Positions 5,993-9,430 of a DNA stretch of 9,430 bases are shown piece by piece. The stretch's first letter is position 1; each line of letters starts with the position of its first letter. The DNA lies in the NCBI GenBank assembly GCA_020436865.1, contig JAGQXA010000219.1, positions 1 through 9,430 on the forward strand. The letters run 5' to 3'. The position numbers and the translations under genes were made by a program. The stretch is from Saprospiraceae bacterium (GTDB lineage Bacteria; Bacteroidota; Bacteroidia; Chitinophagales; Saprospiraceae). The notes below the pieces were generated by a model. The model searched no databases and had not been told where the DNA came from. It saw only the letters and a program-made list of their open reading frames with translations.

Positions 5993-7336
5993 ATGTCGAA
6001 AGCCAATATCCTGATCATCGATGACGAAAACGACATCCGGAACCTGCTGGTCCGGTTGATCCGGCTGGAAGGCTATGAGGTGTTTCAGGCTGAAACCGGC
6101 AAGAAGGGCCTGAAGGTCCTGAGCAAGGAAACCGTCCACACCGTCGTTTGCGACGTCAAGCTACCCGATGCACACGGCGTCGATCTCATTCCCAAGATCA
6201 AGGAGCTGGAGCCCCGCTGCGAAGTGATCCTCCTCACCGCCTACGGAACCATCAAAGACGGCGTGCAGGCCATCAAGAACGGGGCCTTCGACTATATTTC
6301 CAAGGGCGACGACAACAACAAGATCATTCCGCTGCTCAGCCGGGCGGTCGAAAAGGCCCTGCTGCAGTTTAAGGTCTCCGAACTCGAGCAGATGGTCAGC
6401 AACCGCCACTCGTTCGCCAACATCGTCGGCGAGTCGAAGCCCATGCAGAAAGCCATCGACATGGCCAGGAAGGTGGCGGCGACCGATACGACGGTACTGC
6501 TGACGGGCGAAACAGGCACCGGCAAGGAAGTGTTCGCCCAAGCCATTCACTACGAAAGCCGCCGCAAGCAAATGCCCTTCGTGGCCGTCAATTGCAGCGC
6601 CCTCGGCAAGGACCTGCTGGAAAGCGAGATGTTCGGCCACAAGGCCGGAGCCTTTACCGGCGCGAACAAGGACAAACGGGGTCTCTTCGAAGAAGCCGAC
6701 GGAGGTACCATCTTCCTCGATGAGATCGGCGAGATGGACCTCGTGCTGCAGGCCAAGCTGCTGCGCGTGCTCGAAACCGGCACTTTTCTCAAGGTCGGCG
6801 AAACCAAAGAAACCAAGGTCGACGTGCGCGTGATCGCCGCCACGAATCGCGACCTGCAAAAAGAAAGCGAGGCCAACAAGTTCCGGCTCGACCTGTACTA
6901 CCGCCTCTCGGTTTTCAACATCCACCTCCCGGGGCTGCAGGAGCGGAAATCCGATATCTCCCTGCTCGCCCGCCACTTCATCGCCCTGACCACCGCCAAG
7001 ATGAACCGAAAACCCCTTCAAATGGAGCAGTCGTTCGAGCAAGCGCTGGTCGACCACCGTTGGAAAGGGAACATCCGGGAGCTGAAGAACGTCATCGAGC
7101 GGGCCATCATCCTGTCGAACGATGAGGTGCTCACCACCGAAGCGCTCCCCTTCGATTTTCTGTACGAATCGGGCGACGATTCAGCCGAAGCCTTCCGCCT
7201 GACCACCATCGAGGAAAAGCACATCCGCAAGGTATTGGCCTTTACCGGCGGCAACAAGACCCGCTCCGCCGAACTCCTCGGCATCGGTCTGACCACCCTG
7301 TATCGCAAGATGGAAGAATACGGCATCGACAAATAA
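5993..7336 (+). CDS. NtrC-family sigma-54-dependent response regulator
   Basis: The protein has 447 residues in three domains. The receiver (about 1-120) has the acidic pair Asp10-Asp11, phosphoacceptor Asp54 (VVCDVKLPD), Thr82 and Lys104. The usual KP is replaced by KGDDNNK, a form I associate with Bacteroidota regulators. The AAA+ sigma-54 activator domain has Walker A GETGTGKE (172-179), the sigma-54 contact loop GAFTGA (219-224), Walker B GGTIFLDE (237-244) and the arginine-finger region DLYYRLSVFNIHLPGLQER. The C-terminal Fis-type helix-turn-helix (about 405-447) contains GGNKTRSAELLGIGLTTLYRKMEEYGI. It should therefore bind upstream DNA and use ATP to open sigma-54 promoters when phosphorylated. 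ATG 5993 (MSKANILIIDDEND) is the standard receiver start; the open frame extending back to 5855 overlaps the WG gene and is rejected. The partner kinase may be the gene at 8343, but this is inference. Confidence 0.95.
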   Translation: MSKANILIIDDENDIRNLLVRLIRLEGYEVFQAETGKKGLKVLSKETVHTVVCDVKLPDAHGVDLIPKIKELEPRCEVILLTAYGTIKDGVQAIKNGAFDYISKGDDNNKIIPLLSRAVEKALLQFKVSELEQMVSNRHSFANIVGESKPMQKAIDMARKVAATDTTVLLTGETGTGKEVFAQAIHYESRRKQMPFVAVNCSALGKDLLESEMFGHKAGAFTGANKDKRGLFEEADGGTIFLDEIGEMDLVLQAKLLRVLETGTFLKVGETKETKVDVRVIAATNRDLQKESEANKFRLDLYYRLSVFNIHLPGLQERKSDISLLARHFIALTTAKMNRKPLQMEQSFEQALVDHRWKGNIRELKNVIERAIILSNDEVLTTEALPFDFLYESGDDSAEAFRLTTIEEKHIRKVLAFTGGNKTRSAELLGIGLTTLYRKMEEYGIDK

Positions 7337-7353
7337 CCCTACCATATTGGGAA

Positions 7354-7380
7354 TCTACCCTTCCATTTTGAAAGGGTAGG
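7354..7380 (+). terminator. Hairpin after the response-regulator gene
   Basis: CTACCCTT (7355-7362) pairs with AAGGGTAG (7372-7379), with a flanking T-G pair, around a loop of about 9 bases, 18 bases after the stop. No U tract follows (GAGGGCC), so termination would be weak or Rho-assisted. CCTACC (7338-7343) can alternatively pair with GGTAGG (7375-7380). Confidence 0.45.
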
Positions 7381-7514
7381 AGGGCCGGCTAAATTCTTCT
7401 AAAAATTTATTTTCCCACTTAATTTACTGTAAATCAGGCATTTGAATATTTTTTGGCGATTTTTTTCGTCGAACGGTACGGCTTTTGGCATAGGGAGAGT
7501 AAAGAAAGCATACT
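7381..7514. other. AT-rich intergenic control region
   Basis: This markedly AT-rich stretch carries T runs at 7449-7454 and 7460-7466 and separates the response-regulator gene from the small ORF and sigma-factor gene. It probably holds the promoter for the latter, but I see no box matching TAnnTTTG with a well-placed TTG. Confidence 0.35.
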
Positions 7515-7610
7515 ATGGAAATCATCATCTTCTTCGTCAGTTTATGGGTAATCCTGGCCCTCTGTTTGGCACTGGCCAGGATGATCGAAAGACACCGCCC
7601 TATTAACTAA
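7515..7610 (+). CDS. Small single-span membrane protein, 31 residues
   Basis: ATG 7515 to TAA 7608-7610 encodes MEIIIFFVSLWVILALCLA followed by LARMIERHRPIN: one hydrophobic helix of about 20 residues, then a short basic tail that by the positive-inside rule would face the cytoplasm. A purine-rich tract (AGGGAGAGTAAAGAAAG) precedes the start. The ORF lies 40 bases upstream of the sigma-factor gene on the same strand, so the two are likely co-transcribed. I recognise no family. The membrane-helix composition and position support a real gene, but a chance ORF of this length is possible. A role in tuning the sigma factor or envelope sensing is speculation. Confidence 0.5.
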   Translation: MEIIIFFVSLWVILALCLALARMIERHRPIN

Positions 7611-7650
7611 CACATTTCCAAACACCGAGAAAAAACGAAAAGCGTTAATC

Positions 7651-8169
7651 ATGGGTACACTTGAATTCAGCAGCCAATTTACCAGCCTCCAAAGCAAATT
7701 GCTCCCGGTAGCCTACCGGCTGACCAACAACTATGAAGACGCTAAGGATCTCGTGCAAGAGACAGCGCTCCGGGCTTACAACAACAAGGAGAAGTTTGAA
7801 ATGGGGACGAACTTCCAGGCGTGGGTGATCACCATTATGCGGAACACCTTCATCAACTTCTACCGGAAGAAAAAGAATCGCAACACCAGCTGCGAACCGA
7901 CCGGCAGTTTTGTGTTCGAGAGCGAGTCGGAAGCACAGGAAAACCACGCGCATTCGAACCTCATGCTCGGCGAATTGCACACCATCATCGATAACATGAG
8001 CGAAACCTACAGCCGTCCGTTCATGATGTTCTACGAAGGCTATAAATACGAAGAGATCGCCGAAGCGATGGAATTGCCCATCGGCACGGTGAAGAGCCGT
8101 ATCTTCTTCGCCCGGCGCAAACTTCGCGAAACTATTGAAGTTCGTTATCCCAGAAACCTGTTGGCCTGA
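7651..8169 (+). CDS. ECF-like RNA polymerase sigma-70 family factor
   Basis: The protein has 172 residues with the two-domain layout of extracytoplasmic-function sigma factors. Region 2 (about 15-75) contains AYRLTNNYEDAKDLVQETALRAY and GTNFQAWVITIMRNTFINFYRKK, which bind core polymerase and the -10 element. After a short, charged linker, region 4 (about 110-165) contains YEEIAEAMELPIGTVKSRIFFARRKLRE, the helix-turn-helix for the -35 element. The form with GTNFQAW and GYKYEEIA resembles a widespread Bacteroidota group. No anti-sigma factor with a zinc-binding or FecR domain lies beside it; the only small membrane ORF nearby is the 31-residue one just upstream. ATG 7651 gives the usual length and N-terminus. 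Two tandem terminators follow, the first overlapping the stop codon. Confidence 0.93.
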   Translation: MGTLEFSSQFTSLQSKLLPVAYRLTNNYEDAKDLVQETALRAYNNKEKFEMGTNFQAWVITIMRNTFINFYRKKKNRNTSCEPTGSFVFESESEAQENHAHSNLMLGELHTIIDNMSETYSRPFMMFYEGYKYEEIAEAMELPIGTVKSRIFFARRKLRETIEVRYPRNLLA

Positions 8170-8196
8170 TCGCTTAGGCTGATCGGGCCACTTTTT
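8163..8196 (+). terminator. Intrinsic terminator overlapping the sigma-factor stop codon
   Basis: GGCCTGATC (8163-8171) pairs with GATCGGGCC (8181-8189) over 9 pairs, one T-G, around a 9-base loop. AC and then TTTTT (8192-8196) follow. The TGA stop (8167-8169) lies within the 5' arm. Confidence 0.75.
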
Positions 8197-8200
8197 CAAA

Positions 8201-8245
8201 AAAAGGTTTTTGTCTGCTTGTTGCGGGCAAAAACCTTTTATTTTT
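8201..8245 (+). terminator. Second strong intrinsic terminator
   Basis: AAAAGGTTTTTG (8201-8212) pairs perfectly with CAAAAACCTTTT (8228-8239), and 8213-8216 can extend the stem to 8224-8227. The U tract TATTTTTG follows. An A run on the other side makes it potentially bidirectional. It lies 5 bases after the U run of the first terminator. Confidence 0.85.
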
Positions 8246-8282
8246 GAGTACTACCGCCGCTTTTTCGAACCATCTGCCGGTT

Positions 8283-8315
8283 CCGGCACCTTACAGAGGT
8301 AAAACCGGTGCCCGG
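8283..8315 (+). promoter_or_regulatory. Structured leader of the sensor-kinase gene
   Basis: GGCACC (8285-8290) pairs with GGTGCC (8307-8312), extended by CC (8283-8284) with GG (8314-8315) past a bulged C. Within the loop, TTAC (8291-8294) pairs with GTAA (8299-8302). The stem ends 27 bases before the TTG start and competes with a small dyad GCCGG/CCGGC (8277-8281/8284-8288). It might influence translation; no known riboswitch is recognised. Confidence 0.35.
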
Positions 8316-8342
8316 TCTCGAAGTGGAAAAATCCCTAGGCCC

Positions 8343-9430
8343 TTGAAACTGAAAACTAAAATACAGCTGCTGCTGATGTTCTCCTTTACGCTTTTGGCGC
8401 TCATGGGCGTCCTGGGCGGCTATTTTCTGGACAAGGTGTCTCGGAATAGCATCAAGATGATGCAGGAGAACTACAACACCGTTCGCTATACCCGCGAAAT
8501 GTCGCTGGCCCTCAACGAAGTGGTCAGCATTCTCTCCCTCCGCGATTCCACCGCCAACAGCCGCCGGATCGAACTTCGACGGGCTTGCGATCACTTCCTC
8601 CTTTACCTCGACCTGCAGAAGATCGTTTCCAAAGAGATCGGCGAGTTGAATCTGGTCGAAACACTCCGCACCGACTTCGAGCAGTTTCGCGACATTATCG
8701 AGACGATGGATCGGAAAGAAGGCGAGGTGCCGGTCGAGGTGCTCATGAGAAGCGTCGATATGCAAAACCTGATCCGGCAGGTCTACCAACTGAACGAACA
8801 GGCGATCAAACGCAAGACCGACGACGCCTTCCGCACCGGCAATCGCGTCACCATCGTGGTGCTCGTCATCGGCTTCCTGCTGTTCGTGCTGGCGGTGACG
8901 TCCATGTTCTACTTCCCCGACTACATCGCCGACCCGATCAACCGACTGACCCTGAGCATCCAGGAGATCGCGCGCAGGAACTACAGTTTACGACTGGACG
9001 TGCGCTCCGACGACGAATTCGGGCAGCTATCGCGGGCCTTCAACGAAATGGCGGAAAAACTCGAAGACTACGAGAATCTGAACATATCGCAACTGCTGGC
9101 CGAAAAGCGACGGATCGAGACCATTATCTCGCAAATGAGGGAAGCCATTATCGGTCTCGACAAGAAAAACACCATCCTCTTTGCCAACCGCACGGCCCTG
9201 CGACTGCTCAACCTGGAGGAAGATCAGATCGTGGGCCGCTCGGCCGCCGCTGTGGCTCGCGAAAACCGGGTCATGGAGGAACTGGTCAAGGAGGTCGTCG
9301 CCGGCGAGGTCGGCAGCAACCGCAGCTCTTCTTCGCTGGCGCTACAGCGGCGCAACAAGACCTACTATTTCGAAAAGGATATTCTGAAAGTGGTGGCCGA
9401 TCGCCCTTCTTCCAGCCAGCAACTGGGAGG
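8343..9430 (+). CDS. Membrane sensor histidine kinase (HAMP-PAS), 3' end outside the window
   Basis: The frame is open from TTG 8343 to the window edge (362 codons, incomplete). In order: a short basic N-terminus (MKLKTKIQ), TM1 (about 9-28), an extracytoplasmic helical sensor region (about 30-168), TM2 (about 169-191), a HAMP linker (about 192-245, with ADPINRLT and DDEFGQLSRAFNEMAEKL), and a PAS domain from about 253 (IISQMREAIIGLDKKNTILFAN). The histidine phosphoacceptor and ATPase domains would lie beyond the edge and are inferred. The layout matches Bacteroidota NtrY/KdpD-like sensor kinases that phosphorylate response regulators; the NtrC-type protein at 5993 is a plausible partner. TTG is chosen because no in-frame ATG or GTG lies upstream and the next ATG (8376) would cut into TM1. 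The sensor region does not match a domain I recognise. Confidence 0.85.
   Translation, partial: MKLKTKIQLLLMFSFTLLALMGVLGGYFLDKVSRNSIKMMQENYNTVRYTREMSLALNEVVSILSLRDSTANSRRIELRRACDHFLLYLDLQKIVSKEIGELNLVETLRTDFEQFRDIIETMDRKEGEVPVEVLMRSVDMQNLIRQVYQLNEQAIKRKTDDAFRTGNRVTIVVLVIGFLLFVLAVTSMFYFPDYIADPINRLTLSIQEIARRNYSLRLDVRSDDEFGQLSRAFNEMAEKLEDYENLNISQLLAEKRRIETIISQMREAIIGLDKKNTILFANRTALRLLNLEEDQIVGRSAAAVARENRVMEELVKEVVAGEVGSNRSSSSLALQRRNKTYYFEKDILKVVADRPSSSQQLG

Noticed and set aside
4291..6036. Further minus-strand frames of 315 and 255 codons opposite the WG-repeat gene
   Set aside because: Same mirror effect, with no recognisable domain and no independent start signals.
6161..7057. Minus-strand open frame opposite the sigma-54 activator
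   Set aside because: It is antisense to highly conserved AAA+ motifs, which fix the true frame on the + strand.

Overview
The window looks like Bacteroidota chromosome, perhaps Saprospiria or a related GC-richer lineage. This is inferred from gene content (a DUF6249-like small membrane protein, a large secreted WG-repeat protein, a sigma-54 activator with the Bacteroidota-style KG in place of KP in its receiver, an ECF-like sigma factor), from the lack of clear Shine-Dalgarno sequences, and from promoter-like TTTGTAAC(TT) boxes close to several starts. Coding regions are GC-rich and the main intergenic gaps are AT-rich. No mobile element, CRISPR array, tRNA or rRNA was recognised.

Layout. 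Positions 1-382 carry no gene. The first 172 bases fold on the + strand into a nested set of helices and probably belong to an unassigned structured RNA cut by the window edge. Two small membrane-protein genes follow on the + strand (383-718 and 858-1214) with a terminator-like hairpin between them. A SpoU/TrmH-type RNA methyltransferase gene (minus, 1756-1217) converges on the second, with 2 bases between stop codons. It is divergent from a 2H-phosphoesterase (2'-5' RNA ligase-like) gene (1812-2372). These two divergent genes start at the outer ends of a perfect 25-bp inverted repeat that includes both start codons, the most striking DNA feature here.

Positions 2635-5946 encode a secreted protein of about 1100 residues built almost wholly of WG repeats. 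It is followed 46 bases later by an NtrC-type sigma-54-dependent response regulator (5993-7336). After a hairpin and an AT-rich gap come a 31-codon single-membrane-span ORF (7515-7610) and an ECF-like sigma factor (7651-8169) closed by two tandem hairpin terminators. The last gene, open at the window end, starts at TTG 8343. It is a membrane sensor with TM-sensor-TM-HAMP-PAS layout, almost certainly the front of a histidine kinase.

How they may work together: the right half groups envelope-facing and regulatory genes (WG-repeat protein, sigma-54 activator, alternative sigma factor, sensor kinase). The kinase could feed the response regulator, but they lie in separate transcription units, so this pairing is inference. 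The methyltransferase and 2H-phosphoesterase both belong to RNA-modifying families and share one symmetrical divergent control region.
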